From Akkermansiaceae bacterium (lineage in GTDB: Bacteria; Verrucomicrobiota; Verrucomicrobiia; Verrucomicrobiales; Akkermansiaceae), in contig JANXMQ010000022.1 of assembly GCA_025354565.1 (NCBI GenBank), forward strand, positions 1 to 64,000: a DNA stretch of 64,000 nt. The letters are read 5' to 3'. Each line of letters begins with the position of its first letter. The first letter of the stretch is position 1. This document shows, one piece after another, positions 26,189-35,879 of this stretch. The position numbers were made by a program, and so were the translations under genes. The notes under the pieces were generated by a model. That model was not told the origin of the DNA. It searched no databases and saw nothing but the letters and a program-made list of their open reading frames with translations.

Positions 26189-28993
26189 TCACTTCAAGCG
26201 GATATAGCGCTTTGATTTGGGGGTGACGGGGGTGTTGTCACGGACCTTATAAAGCGTTCCATCGTCGATCATCACAGTGGTGTGTTGATTGCCACTGTAC
26301 CAATCGAGAAGGTTCGAAGAGACCACAACATTACCCAAGCCCAGACTGTGCTTGGTACCCGTAAGCGCAAGGTATTTGCGCCCGGCAATCACTTCGATGG
26401 AAGTCAGGAGTTGTGGTAACAAGACCGTTTTATTCGGAGCGCTGGCAGAGTTAATTCCCTGATTTGCAGCGTAGAGATTCGTGAGGTTTGCCTTGGCGAT
26501 ATTTTGGATTGTGAGGACTTGTGGCGTGCCGGATGAGCTAATTCCGATATCAGGGAAGGCGGTGTTCATAAGCCCGGTAATGACATCCACTCCCGCTTGA
26601 TTTTGGCTCGCTAATACTGGGGAAGTTGGCGGGAGGATAACACCATCGAGCCAAGCGCGGTCACTACTATCTGCGTAGCTATCATCCTTTTCATAGGTCC
26701 ATTTGAACATGTGATACCCCGCAGTGACGGGAAAGGATGCATAAGTCCAATCCACTAGTCCTGATAGACCATCATATTTGTTGTTCGGCACGATGACTTG
26801 CGGCACGCCGTCGATGTAGAATCGGGCGAAATCGAAGCCCTCCTCGGAAGATACCTTGAGGCGGAAACCCACCCTGCCGGCTTGGAATTTCGCCCGGTAT
26901 GCGATCGCCGCAGTTTTGCCATCCCCGATTGGAGTGGACATCAGGCAACGCGGTCCTTCGTAGGCGATGCTGCTAGTCACCTTCCAGCTACTCGCAGCGC
27001 CTGCAGGTTGGAACCAACCCGGTGGGAGCACGCCACCTGCTGGGAATGTCGCGCTGATTGAGAACGGGCCATCACTGGCGTCCGAGACAGGGACGGGATT
27101 GGTGAGACTGCTGATGAGGATGCTATAGTCGTTGCCGATGGGTAGTGCGCGACTCACGAGCCAGGCGAAATGCCCGGTATCTGGCGCGTCCGCAGCCAAG
27201 ACGGATCGTAAATGTCCGCCCATATAAAGAGCAATTTTCACATTGCCTTTAATGGTTGATTGCCATGTGATATCGTATGTAGAATTAGGAAATGCCACGT
27301 CACCGCCATTCGGGCTTGTCACGATAAGCGTATCAGGGGGGTAGAGACCGAATTGGACGTTGGTTTTCGCGCCGAGCGCGGTGAGCACTTGGATATTGAT
27401 CGAAGAGGCCGCGCCATTCCACCATTTCGCGTTGGGGGTGGTGGTATCCGTAAATAAAGCGGTCTGGAGGTCGAACAAGTCTGTTGAGTCGCCACGGTTG
27501 TTACCTTTTTCGAGATCTCTTCTCCCGTCCGCCTGCATCAAGGCGACTTCATAGTGGGAGCCTGTATTGGTGTTACCATCGATCGTTTCATCAATGTGCC
27601 AGATGGCGATGCCCTTATCGTCGGAGTATTGTGCCCATTTATCGCCAGTGCCCCGGTTTTCCGCGATGTAGAACTCCGTGCTCGTGCCGGGCTTACGAAT
27701 CCGATAAGCGACGTTGCCAGTAGTGGGTAAGGTTGCCGTGATGTAGCTGGAAGAATTGATATCGGTGACATTACCCCAGCCGACGATGTCCTTGAAATAG
27801 GCATTGATAGGCGACGGGGTCTTGCCGCCGTTGAGATAGTTACCGGAGCCCATGAGGCAGTGTTCGCCGACGCCTTCGCCAGTGAGCGCGTAAATATCCG
27901 GATAACCTAGCAGTAAGTGGCCGTTCTCATGGCAGAAGGTGCCGATGACGGGAGCCGCGTCGGCGATGTTAGTGATTTGGAACTTGTAGATATTGATCGG
28001 ATTTGCCGTGGTTCCTACATTGATATCTTGGGCTAGGTTCCATTGTTGCGGCCAGAGGCCTTGGGCATAGACTCCGGAATCCTGGCCGGCAAACATGACA
28101 TTGGTCGCGATGGCGCGGTTTTGTCCATCCAGGGTAAGGCTGGAAAAGTCGAAGCCTTGTGACTTGAGCAGGTTGACGGCATCCGTGATGAGCACGCGGC
28201 TGGCATCGCCCCGCAGACTTGCGTTCGTGGGATAATCCGAAAAGTTATAATAATTCCGGGGGTGGGGGAGAGTGATAATTTCCGTGACAGTCTGCGTGTA
28301 GGTGACCTTGCCAAGCGACTGATCATAATAGTAATCCCGGATCGAGCCGGTATTGCCGTTCTCCGTGTAGCCGATACCGTTGCAATAGCGGACGATCTTG
28401 TTGCGGTCTGTCGGAAAGTTGACGGGATCGTTGGCACCGGTTTTGGGGTCGTTCGGGAATTGGGCGAGAATGGTGAGTCCCACTTTGTTGCCAAGCACCG
28501 GCGCGGCTAGGGCACTGGCTTGTGCGGCCTCGGCGGCGCTGAGCTTCGCGCCGTTTGCTGCGGCCCGGAGTTTTTCGACCGCTTGAACCCGGGCGTGCCA
28601 CCGTTGATCGCGATCTCCGTCGTAGATGGCGCGGTTCGCATGGCTGATCTCGCCGATTTTCGTGGCGGGAAGTTCGAGATGTTTCGTCAAGCCGGCCGGG
28701 GCCTTGAGTCCGACTATGGCTCCCGTGGGCAGCCATCCACTGCCATCCGGGGCGATTTCGGCATAGTGATAAGCGTTGTCCTTTGGGTTATAAACCACGG
28801 TGTAGCCATCCGTCGTTTCCGTGCGGGCGTAGTATTCATCGCCGAAAACACGCAATGCCAACTCTGCGCCGCCTGGTTGAGTCCAACTCGTCTCTCTTCC
28901 GTCCGGGCCATAAGGTGCGGCGGTTGCGTAGCCGAGGCAACCTGCCAATAGAACGAGGAAACGATATGGCTTGAGGATTGTGGATTTGATCAT
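26189..28993 (-). CDS. secreted M6-family metalloprotease
   Basis: A zinc metalloprotease of the M6 (immune inhibitor A-like) family, exported by a signal peptide (LVLLAGCLGYATA). The catalytic motif HENGH sits in GTFCHENGHLLLGYPDIYAL, followed by HCLMGSGNYLNGGKTPSPIN, as in the family. N-terminal residues 20-140 form a propeptide-like region. The C-terminal half contains beta-sandwich modules and ends with SKRYIRLK, resembling a C-terminal module common in secreted proteins of this phylum. The ATG at 28993 precedes the signal peptide; the longer frame begins with TTG. At 934 residues it is large for the family. Confidence 0.88.
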   Translation of the reverse strand: MIKSTILKPYRFLVLLAGCLGYATAAPYGPDGRETSWTQPGGAELALRVFGDEYYARTETTDGYTVVYNPKDNAYHYAEIAPDGSGWLPTGAIVGLKAPAGLTKHLELPATKIGEISHANRAIYDGDRDQRWHARVQAVEKLRAAANGAKLSAAEAAQASALAAPVLGNKVGLTILAQFPNDPKTGANDPVNFPTDRNKIVRYCNGIGYTENGNTGSIRDYYYDQSLGKVTYTQTVTEIITLPHPRNYYNFSDYPTNASLRGDASRVLITDAVNLLKSQGFDFSSLTLDGQNRAIATNVMFAGQDSGVYAQGLWPQQWNLAQDINVGTTANPINIYKFQITNIADAAPVIGTFCHENGHLLLGYPDIYALTGEGVGEHCLMGSGNYLNGGKTPSPINAYFKDIVGWGNVTDINSSSYITATLPTTGNVAYRIRKPGTSTEFYIAENRGTGDKWAQYSDDKGIAIWHIDETIDGNTNTGSHYEVALMQADGRRDLEKGNNRGDSTDLFDLQTALFTDTTTPNAKWWNGAASSINIQVLTALGAKTNVQFGLYPPDTLIVTSPNGGDVAFPNSTYDITWQSTIKGNVKIALYMGGHLRSVLAADAPDTGHFAWLVSRALPIGNDYSILISSLTNPVPVSDASDGPFSISATFPAGGVLPPGWFQPAGAASSWKVTSSIAYEGPRCLMSTPIGDGKTAAIAYRAKFQAGRVGFRLKVSSEEGFDFARFYIDGVPQVIVPNNKYDGLSGLVDWTYASFPVTAGYHMFKWTYEKDDSYADSSDRAWLDGVILPPTSPVLASQNQAGVDVITGLMNTAFPDIGISSSGTPQVLTIQNIAKANLTNLYAANQGINSASAPNKTVLLPQLLTSIEVIAGRKYLALTGTKHSLGLGNVVVSSNLLDWYSGNQHTTVMIDDGTLYKVRDNTPVTPKSKRYIRLK

Positions 28994-29111
28994 AGCAATC
29001 TTGTAAGCATGAAATAAGCGGGTTAGGTCGGTCAAGTCCTACTCGCGGACGGAGCAGCATTTTATCAAAAACTCAATTTGCCTGATTACCATTCCTCAAC
29101 ATCTTGCCGGT

Positions 29112-30122
29112 ATGACCGATACATTCCACGGCTGGGCGGCGACATCGCCAAAACAAGCGCTTGTTCCATTTGACTTCGATCCCGGTGAAATGCACCCGGA
29201 ACAAGTTCAGGTGAAAGTTGAATCCTGCGGCATCTGCCACTCGGATCTCTCGATGTTGGATAATGACTGGGGGAATGCGCGCTATCCGTTAGTCGCTGGC
29301 CATGAGGTGATTGGCATCGTGGAAAAAGCGGGCGATCAGGTAAAGGGGCTGGTCGTGGGTGACCGGGTGGGACTGGGGTGGTTCGCGGGCAGTTGCCTGG
29401 CCTGCCAACCTTGTCTATCAGGTAGGCACCAGCTCTGCTCCAACGCCGAGCAGATGATCGTCGGACGCCACGGCGGATTCGCCGACCGCGTGCGGGCAGA
29501 TTGGGAGTGGGCGATCAAGCTGCCAACCGCCCTCGACCCGGCCAGTGCGGGGCCGCTGTTTTGTGGTGGGATCACGGTGTTTGCGCCGATCAACGACTTT
29601 GGCGTGAAGCCGACGGACCGGGTGGGCGTGGTTGGCATTGGTGGGCTGGGGCATTTGGCGCTCCAGTTTTTGAACAAATGGGGTTGCGAGGTGACGGCCT
29701 TCACCTCCAGCGAAGCTAAGGCGGATGAGGCGCGCAAACTCGGTGCCCATCACGTCGTCGGCACGCGGGATAAGGCGGCTCTGGCGAAACTGGCTGGCAC
29801 GTTTGATTTCATCCTCGTGACGGCCAACGTCACGCTGGACTGGAGTTCCTACATCGCCGCCCTCGCGCCGGACGGGCGGTTGCACTTTGTCGGGGCGGTC
29901 TTGGAACCCGTTCCGGTCGCGGCATTTTCCCTGATCGGCGGGCGGAAATCCGTCTCAGGCTCGCCCCTCGGCTCACCGGCCACTGTTGCAAAAATGCTGG
30001 ATTTCTGCGCCCGGCATCAGATCGCCCCGGTCACTGAGACCTTTGCGATGAATGACGTGAACGCCGCCCTCGACCACCTGCGGGCGGGCAAGGCAAACTA
30101 CCGGATCGTGCTGAAGAATTGA
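29112..30122 (+). CDS. zinc-dependent alcohol/aldehyde dehydrogenase
   Basis: Medium-chain NAD(P)-dependent alcohol dehydrogenase of the cinnamyl-alcohol / YjgB-Ahr group. The catalytic zinc motif ESCGICHSDLSML and GHEVIGIVEK, the structural-zinc cysteines in SCLACQPCLSGRHQLC, and the Rossmann segment VGVVGIGGLGHLALQF are all present. At 336 residues it is of normal size. It probably reduces aldehydes, but the substrate cannot be named. It is divergent from the protease gene and convergent with the oxidoreductase gene at 30153. Confidence 0.88.
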   Translation: MTDTFHGWAATSPKQALVPFDFDPGEMHPEQVQVKVESCGICHSDLSMLDNDWGNARYPLVAGHEVIGIVEKAGDQVKGLVVGDRVGLGWFAGSCLACQPCLSGRHQLCSNAEQMIVGRHGGFADRVRADWEWAIKLPTALDPASAGPLFCGGITVFAPINDFGVKPTDRVGVVGIGGLGHLALQFLNKWGCEVTAFTSSEAKADEARKLGAHHVVGTRDKAALAKLAGTFDFILVTANVTLDWSSYIAALAPDGRLHFVGAVLEPVPVAAFSLIGGRKSVSGSPLGSPATVAKMLDFCARHQIAPVTETFAMNDVNAALDHLRAGKANYRIVLKN

Positions 30123-30152
30123 CGAAAATATACTCTGCAATTTGCCAGGCTC

Positions 30153-31280
30153 TCAAGCCCGGTGCGTCCACTCTGGCAGGTGGACGATCTCGCCACCCTT
30201 GAGCGCAGATTCATGGGCGAGGATGCCGGTGCAGGTGATGTTCGCGCTCTCGACGGCGTTCGGATAGGCGTCGATGCCGGTTTTCAGCATTTGTATGAAT
30301 TGATGGGTGAGATGCGGATGTGAGCCGCCGTGACCACCGCCTTGGGTGAAGGAAAGGTGATCTTCTTTGCCATCGCCACCATAGACGCCGCCGGTGGTGA
30401 AATGCTGGATTTCCTGCGGCAGGTAATGGGCGAAGTCCGGGCACTTCACCTCGGCGGGAATTTCCGGTTCTGGCAGTTTCGCAGTATGGATGACTAACGG
30501 ATCATGCTCGATGAGCGGCCACTCGACGGATTTTTTGGTGCCATAGACCTCGAATGATTCACGATACTGGCGGGCGACATCGAACAACGAGCGATGGAGC
30601 TGGGCGGATAGATCGCTGTCCTTGAATTTAATGTGGCAGCTCTCGATGGCGAAGGTGGAGCCATAGCATTCGTGCATTTCCTCAGCGATGGTGCCTGAGC
30701 CGAAACAAGAAACATATTCTGCCTCGCCGCGCGTCAGGCCGAGGATCGGACCGACGCAGTGGGTGGCGTAGAACATCGGTGGCAGCCCGGGCCAGTAGCC
30801 CGGCCAGCCTTCCATATCCTGCTGATGGGAAGCCTTGAGGAACTGGACTTTTCCGAGTTCCCCCTTGTCGTACATTTCCTTCATGAAAAGGAATTCGCGG
30901 GCATAGACGACGGTTTCCATCATCATGTATTTCAGGCCGGTCTTCTTCACGAGTTCGACGATCTGGCGGCACTCCTCGACGGTGGTCGCCATTGGCACGG
31001 TGCAGGCCACATGTTTTCCTGCCTTCAGCGCTTGAATTGCCTGGCGGCCGTGGTCGGGGATGGGCGAGTTGATGTGGACGGCGTGCACGTCCGGGTCGGC
31101 CAGCAGATCTTCGTAGGAGGTGTAGCGTTTTTGGATGCCGTATTTGTCGCCGATTTCATCAAGCTTCGACTGGGTACGCTGGCAGATCGCCGCCATATTC
31201 GCGTCTGGATGGCACTGATAGATCGGGATGAACTCGGCTCCGAATCCGAGGCCGACGATGGCGATGTTGATTTGTGACAT
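30153..31280 (-). CDS. Gfo/Idh/MocA-family oxidoreductase
   Basis: NAD(P)-dependent sugar or cyclitol oxidoreductase. The nucleotide-binding start IAIVGLGFGAEFIPIYQCHP and the helical-beta C-terminal domain (FLKASHQQDMEGWPGYWPGL) are recognisable. The usual catalytic EKP motif after the Rossmann domain is replaced by KHVACTVPMATT, so the conserved lysine is missing; this occurs in a subset of Planctomycetota and Verrucomicrobiota paralogues. The gene is followed on the plus side by the AraC-type regulator transcribed in the same direction, about 120 bases upstream, which may control it. Confidence 0.88.
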   Translation of the reverse strand: MSQINIAIVGLGFGAEFIPIYQCHPDANMAAICQRTQSKLDEIGDKYGIQKRYTSYEDLLADPDVHAVHINSPIPDHGRQAIQALKAGKHVACTVPMATTVEECRQIVELVKKTGLKYMMMETVVYAREFLFMKEMYDKGELGKVQFLKASHQQDMEGWPGYWPGLPPMFYATHCVGPILGLTRGEAEYVSCFGSGTIAEEMHECYGSTFAIESCHIKFKDSDLSAQLHRSLFDVARQYRESFEVYGTKKSVEWPLIEHDPLVIHTAKLPEPEIPAEVKCPDFAHYLPQEIQHFTTGGVYGGDGKEDHLSFTQGGGHGGSHPHLTHQFIQMLKTGIDAYPNAVESANITCTGILAHESALKGGEIVHLPEWTHRA

Positions 31281-31402
31281 AATGAGTTAGAGCTTGGTTT
31301 TTTGAGTGAAAATCGGGTGATGGCGCGATGAGGAGACTAGCGGATTTGGTTGCCCCGGCTTGTAGATTCGCGGCGGGTTTGTGTAGGATCCCGACGACGG
31401 GA

Positions 31403-32173
31403 TCACGGCAGGGCGAGCGGCTGGACCGTGATTTCCCGGCGTCGATCGAGCCGGTATTCACTGGCGGTCTGGCCCATGTGGCGGCGGAACTGGCGGGCGA
31501 AATCGCTGTGATCGTAGAAACCGGAGTCCAGCGCCACCGCGGTCACCGGTTGGTTGCTGCGGACAAGCAGATCGCAGGCCTCGATGACCCGCATCCGAAT
31601 CATATATTCTTGTGGCGTCATCTGAAAGGTGGCGCGGAATTTTCTCTCGAACTGGCGCACCGACATGTGGGCCATCTTCGCGAGCAGGGGAACGTCGAGC
31701 TTTTCGCGGAAATGAAGTTTCAGGTGATCCGCAACGGTCGCAAGTTCGAGGTAGGGCTGCATGGCCGCTCGTTGCGCTTCGTAGCTACGGACGGTGCCGC
31801 AAAGCCCGCAGACTTTTCCGGTTGTGGTGAACAACGGAAGTTTGTCGGTGACGAACCACTCGGGTTTGCCGTCCTGATTGGGAAATAACTCGATGATGCC
31901 GAGCAGCGGCTTGCCCGTCGTGAAGACCTGCTCGTCGTCTTTGCGGTATTTTTCCGCGAGGCGGGGTGGAAATACGGCGCTGTCGGTGATCCCGATGATC
32001 TCGGACTCCATCTGAAATCCGCAACGTTTCACGAATGCCGGATTTCCCGCCATGAGTCGCCCGCCGAGGTCCTTGGCGAAGAAGAGGGTGCCTGGGAGAT
32101 AGTCGAACAAGTGCCTGAATTGCCCGGGTTGGAGCACTTCGTCCCAATTTTTTCGCACCACTTTGGGATTCAT
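31403..32173 (-). CDS. AraC-family regulator with N-terminal PAS domain
   Basis: A transcription factor with a PAS-like sensor (residues about 15-125: FRHLFDYLPGTLFFAKDLGG and TGKPLLGIIELF) and a C-terminal AraC double helix-turn-helix (VPLLAKMAHMSVRQFERKFR and VTAVALDSGFYDHSDFARQF). The ATG at 32173 gives MNPKVVRKNW; a TTG thirty bases upstream would add ten residues. Such PAS-AraC regulators typically lie next to sugar-catabolic genes in this phylum. The Gfo/Idh/MocA gene downstream and the divergent PVC dehydrogenase are the likely targets, by position only. Confidence 0.88.
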   Translation of the reverse strand: MNPKVVRKNWDEVLQPGQFRHLFDYLPGTLFFAKDLGGRLMAGNPAFVKRCGFQMESEIIGITDSAVFPPRLAEKYRKDDEQVFTTGKPLLGIIELFPNQDGKPEWFVTDKLPLFTTTGKVCGLCGTVRSYEAQRAAMQPYLELATVADHLKLHFREKLDVPLLAKMAHMSVRQFERKFRATFQMTPQEYMIRMRVIEACDLLVRSNQPVTAVALDSGFYDHSDFARQFRRHMGQTASEYRLDRRREITVQPLALP

Positions 32174-32290
32174 GTGGCGGGATCTTACACAAAAAATCCG
32201 CAATCCTACAAGCGGACTCTGCCTGAAATAAGTCAGATTGAGGTCAAGTTCAAAATTGCTCCCAACCGTCCGGTTTCACCTCCACTTCGC

Positions 32291-35200
32291 ATGAAAAAAA
32301 TCTTCATTCTCCCGCTTGTAATCCTAGCTGCTACTATTGGCTTTTCTCAAACTACGAAGCAAGCCGCTACTGCGCCTCGCCATGTGGAAATCCTTTTTCT
32401 AGGAGCCCCCACCGCGAACCATCCCGGCCATGACCCAATAGAGCGCTACCGCGTTTTGAAAAAAGCCCTTGGCGTGGACGGCATCAATTTCACCTATACT
32501 GAGGACCTTGCAGACCTTCGACGCGATGTGCTAGACCGCTACGATGGCTTGATGTTTTACGGGAACTGGCAACAAAACGAGGCCATGGACCCGGCGCAGG
32601 AAAAGGCCCTGCTCGGCTACGTTGAGGACGGTGGCGCATTCCTTCCCATCCACTGTGCTTCCGCCTGTTTTGGTGGATCGGACGCATTTGTGAAACTCGT
32701 CGGCGGGCGTTTCAAATCCCACCAGACTGGTGTCTTCACCACCACCATCACTGCCCCGGAGCATCCGGTCATGCGTGGCTATAGTGGCTTTGAGACATGG
32801 GATGAAACGTATGTCCACGACCGGCAGACCGATGATCGCACCATCCTCCAAGTCCGCGATAAAGAGCCATGGACCTGGGTCCGGAGCCAAGGCAAAGGCA
32901 AGGTTTTCTACACCGCGTACGGTCACGACATGCGCTGCTGGGAACAACCTGCCTTCCACGATTTGCTGCGCCGCGGCATTCTTTGGAGCGTCGGCGAAAA
33001 TGTCCGAGCCAAGCTCACGGCCATGAATCTCCCGAAGCTGGAATCCGAGGACGTGATCCTGCCCGGCTACCGCGATCACAAGACCATCACCCGCGCCCAG
33101 AAGCCGCTCTCGCCAACGGAATCTCTCAAGCTCGCCCAAGTTCCTAACGGTTATGAAATATCCCTTTTCGCCAGCGAGCCGGACATCGTGAACCCCATCC
33201 ACATTACTTGGGACGACCAAGGCCGTGCTTACGTTATCGAGACCGTGGACTATCCGAACAACCTCCAGGCTGGAGATCTCGGCCACGACCGCATCCATAT
33301 TTGCGAGGACACCAATGGCGATGGTAAGGCGGACAAATTCACCCTTTTCGCGGACAAGCTTTCCATCCCCACCTCTGCGGTCTTTGTCAACGGCGGTCTC
33401 ATCTGCACCAATGGTCCGGACATGATATTTCTCAAGGATACGAACGGCGACAACAAGGCTGACGTCCGCCAGATCCTGTTCAGTGGCTTCAAAAATCACG
33501 ATACCCACGCCGGGGTTTCCAACCTCCGCTACGGCTTCGACAATTGGATTTACGCAACCATCGGCTATGCGGGATTCGAAGGCATTGTTGGCGGCGAATC
33601 CCTCAAATTCTCTAGCGGCGTCTTCCGCTTCAAGCCAGACGGCAGCAAACTCGAATTCCTACAGAATACAACGAACAACACTTGGGGTCTAGGCTTCACC
33701 TCAGACTTCGACATCCTTGGCTCCACCGCCAACGGCAACCCGTCCTGGTATTTTACGTTCGCCAAGGGACTCTACGAAAAGGCTGGGATGCCCCAGCCAC
33801 GCACCCCGGCTGGTGATAATAATCCAAAATTTTTCCCAGCCTCCATGGACATACGCCAGGTCGATCAGCTCGACCGCTACACCGCCGGTGCCGGTCACGC
33901 CTTCTACACGTCCACCCGGTTTCCGGAAAACTACCGCGACCGCATCGCCTTCGTCTGCGAGCCCACGGGAAAACTCGTCGGGCAGTTCGACATTACCCCC
34001 AAAGGCGCTGGCTACGACTCCCGCCAACTTCCTAACGACCTATTTTGCAGTGCCGACGCCTGGACCTCCCCGGTGATGGCCGAAACCGGTCCCGATGGCG
34101 CGGTCTGGATCTCGGATTGGTATAACCTCATCATTCAACATAACCCCACGCCTACCAAAAGCTCCGCCGGTTACGACGCCAAGACCGGCCGGGGAAATGC
34201 CTACGAAACCCCACTCCGCGACGTCTCGCTTGGCCGGGTCTTCCGCGTCTATCCGAGCGGCTCCAAGGACGATATCAATCCGAAACTCATCGCCACCGAC
34301 CTCAATTCACTCCTCGCCGGCCTCGCCCACCCGAACCTTTTTTGGCGCCTCCAAGCCCAGCGCCTCATCGTGGAATCCCACTCCACCAGCGCCGTCACGA
34401 AATTGAAGGAAATCGTGAAATCCACCCCTGTCACCGCCGCCAACCACGCCGCCATTCATGCGTTCTACGCCCTCCAGGGCCTCAACGCCTTGGATGCGGA
34501 GGTCATTAAAGCCGCCCTCGCTTCCAACAGCCGCGGCCTCCGCCGTGCTGCCCTCAACAACCCCACGCCCGACGACACCCTCGCCGAGAGCGTAATTCAA
34601 AATGACCTCATCACCTCGTCCAACCCCCGCGAACTCGCGGAAACTTTCATCGCTCTCGGCCGCATCGCCCCGACCGAGCGCGTTGGAAAAGCGCTCTACG
34701 CCACGCTCCAAGCCGATAAGCAAACCATCACCACCGACGCCGCGCTCAACGACGCTTGGCAAATCGCCGCCCGCCACCATGCCCCCGGCGTCATCCTTGC
34801 CTCGCTTGCGACCGCGACCGATTCCCCCGTCGTCGGCCCCGCTCCAACCAATCTCATCCCCGATCCTGGTTTCTCTGGACCCGCACTCGGCCCATGGAGC
34901 CTCCGCATCTATGGTGCAAAAACCCCTGACTCGGTAGAAATCACCATCGGCCCCGGTGGTAGAAACGGCGGCACCGCTCTTAAAATCACCTCCGCCACCA
35001 GCGCCGACGCCGGAGCGGGTGCCGAGATCGCAGTCAAACCACACACCCGCTATCGTCTCGGCGGCTGGGTCCGCACCGAAAATCTCGTCAACCACGGCGG
35101 CATGGGAGCCATGTTCAATGTCCATGGCCTCGAGGCCACCGCAGGCATCAGCGGCACTCAGGATTGGAAAGAATTGAGCATGGAATTCGACAGCGGAAAT

Positions 35201-35857
35201 GAATCCCAGATTCTCGTCCACTGTCTCTTCGGCGGCTACGGTGGAGCCACCGGCACCGCCTATTATGACGACGTTTTTCTCACAGAAATCGGCACCGGCA
35301 AGAGTGACCACAATGGCGTTGATGCCGTGGTCAAATACTTCGTCGCCAGCGGCGATCCCGCAGCCCGCACCGCGCTGGCCACCGTCCTCTCGACCCGCAC
35401 CGACGCCTTCTCGAAAAAACTTGCCGCCACCCTCGGTGTCGCCCCAGTCGAGGTAAAGGCCGTCGTCCACAAATTCCCGCCGAACCCCGCCGTCATCGGC
35501 CGTGGCCTCGCTATTTACAGCCGCACCTGCATCGCCTGCCACGGTCCTGAAGGCAAAGGCGTGCCCGGTGCATTTCCGCCCCTCGACGGCTCACCATGGG
35601 CGCTTGGCGACCCCACGGTTCCCGCCCGCATCGCCCTCCACGGCCTTCAAGGTCCGATCGAGGTTTCAGGCCAGAAATTCGAAAACATGATGCCCCCGCT
35701 CATCGACCTCAAAGACGCGGAAATCGCCGATGTCATCACCTACGTTCGCCAGTCCTGGAGCAACGACGCCTCACCCGTCACCGAAGACACAGTGAAGCAA
35801 ACCCGTGCCAAATTCTCCAGTCGCGGCAAGCCTTGGACCGCCCCGGAACTCAAGTAA
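32291..35857 (+). CDS. ThuA / PVC-type membrane-bound dehydrogenase / cytochrome c protein
   Basis: A 1188-residue exported multidomain protein. In order: signal peptide (IFILPLVILAATIGFSQ); a ThuA glutamine amidotransferase-like domain (about 30-250, with FLPIHCASACFGG); a six-bladed PVC dehydrogenase domain (about 290-640, with VIETVDYPNNLQAG and CEDTNGDGKADKFTLFADKL); a helical HEAT-like stretch; a carbohydrate-binding-like beta-sandwich (NLIPDPGFSGPALGPWS); and a C-terminal cytochrome c domain with the haem motif CIACHGPEGKG. The start at 32291 leads into the signal peptide; the longer frame overlaps the divergent regulator. It probably oxidises a sugar or polyol in the periplasm and passes electrons to the fused haem. 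Substrate unknown. Confidence 0.9.
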   Translation: MKKIFILPLVILAATIGFSQTTKQAATAPRHVEILFLGAPTANHPGHDPIERYRVLKKALGVDGINFTYTEDLADLRRDVLDRYDGLMFYGNWQQNEAMDPAQEKALLGYVEDGGAFLPIHCASACFGGSDAFVKLVGGRFKSHQTGVFTTTITAPEHPVMRGYSGFETWDETYVHDRQTDDRTILQVRDKEPWTWVRSQGKGKVFYTAYGHDMRCWEQPAFHDLLRRGILWSVGENVRAKLTAMNLPKLESEDVILPGYRDHKTITRAQKPLSPTESLKLAQVPNGYEISLFASEPDIVNPIHITWDDQGRAYVIETVDYPNNLQAGDLGHDRIHICEDTNGDGKADKFTLFADKLSIPTSAVFVNGGLICTNGPDMIFLKDTNGDNKADVRQILFSGFKNHDTHAGVSNLRYGFDNWIYATIGYAGFEGIVGGESLKFSSGVFRFKPDGSKLEFLQNTTNNTWGLGFTSDFDILGSTANGNPSWYFTFAKGLYEKAGMPQPRTPAGDNNPKFFPASMDIRQVDQLDRYTAGAGHAFYTSTRFPENYRDRIAFVCEPTGKLVGQFDITPKGAGYDSRQLPNDLFCSADAWTSPVMAETGPDGAVWISDWYNLIIQHNPTPTKSSAGYDAKTGRGNAYETPLRDVSLGRVFRVYPSGSKDDINPKLIATDLNSLLAGLAHPNLFWRLQAQRLIVESHSTSAVTKLKEIVKSTPVTAANHAAIHAFYALQGLNALDAEVIKAALASNSRGLRRAALNNPTPDDTLAESVIQNDLITSSNPRELAETFIALGRIAPTERVGKALYATLQADKQTITTDAALNDAWQIAARHHAPGVILASLATATDSPVVGPAPTNLIPDPGFSGPALGPWSLRIYGAKTPDSVEITIGPGGRNGGTALKITSATSADAGAGAEIAVKPHTRYRLGGWVRTENLVNHGGMGAMFNVHGLEATAGISGTQDWKELSMEFDSGNESQILVHCLFGGYGGATGTAYYDDVFLTEIGTGKSDHNGVDAVVKYFVASGDPAARTALATVLSTRTDAFSKKLAATLGVAPVEVKAVVHKFPPNPAVIGRGLAIYSRTCIACHGPEGKGVPGAFPPLDGSPWALGDPTVPARIALHGLQGPIEVSGQKFENMMPPLIDLKDAEIADVITYVRQSWSNDASPVTEDTVKQTRAKFSSRGKPWTAPELK

Positions 35858-35879
35858 GTCGCTTGCCAAAATCACCCGC

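Noticed and set aside
32531..33508. 325-residue minus-strand frame
   Set aside because: Shadow of the same dehydrogenase gene; no recognisable motif.
34307..35542. 411-residue minus-strand frame inside the PVC dehydrogenase
   Set aside because: It is antisense to a gene with clear domains and has only Gly/Ala/Val-rich shadow composition.
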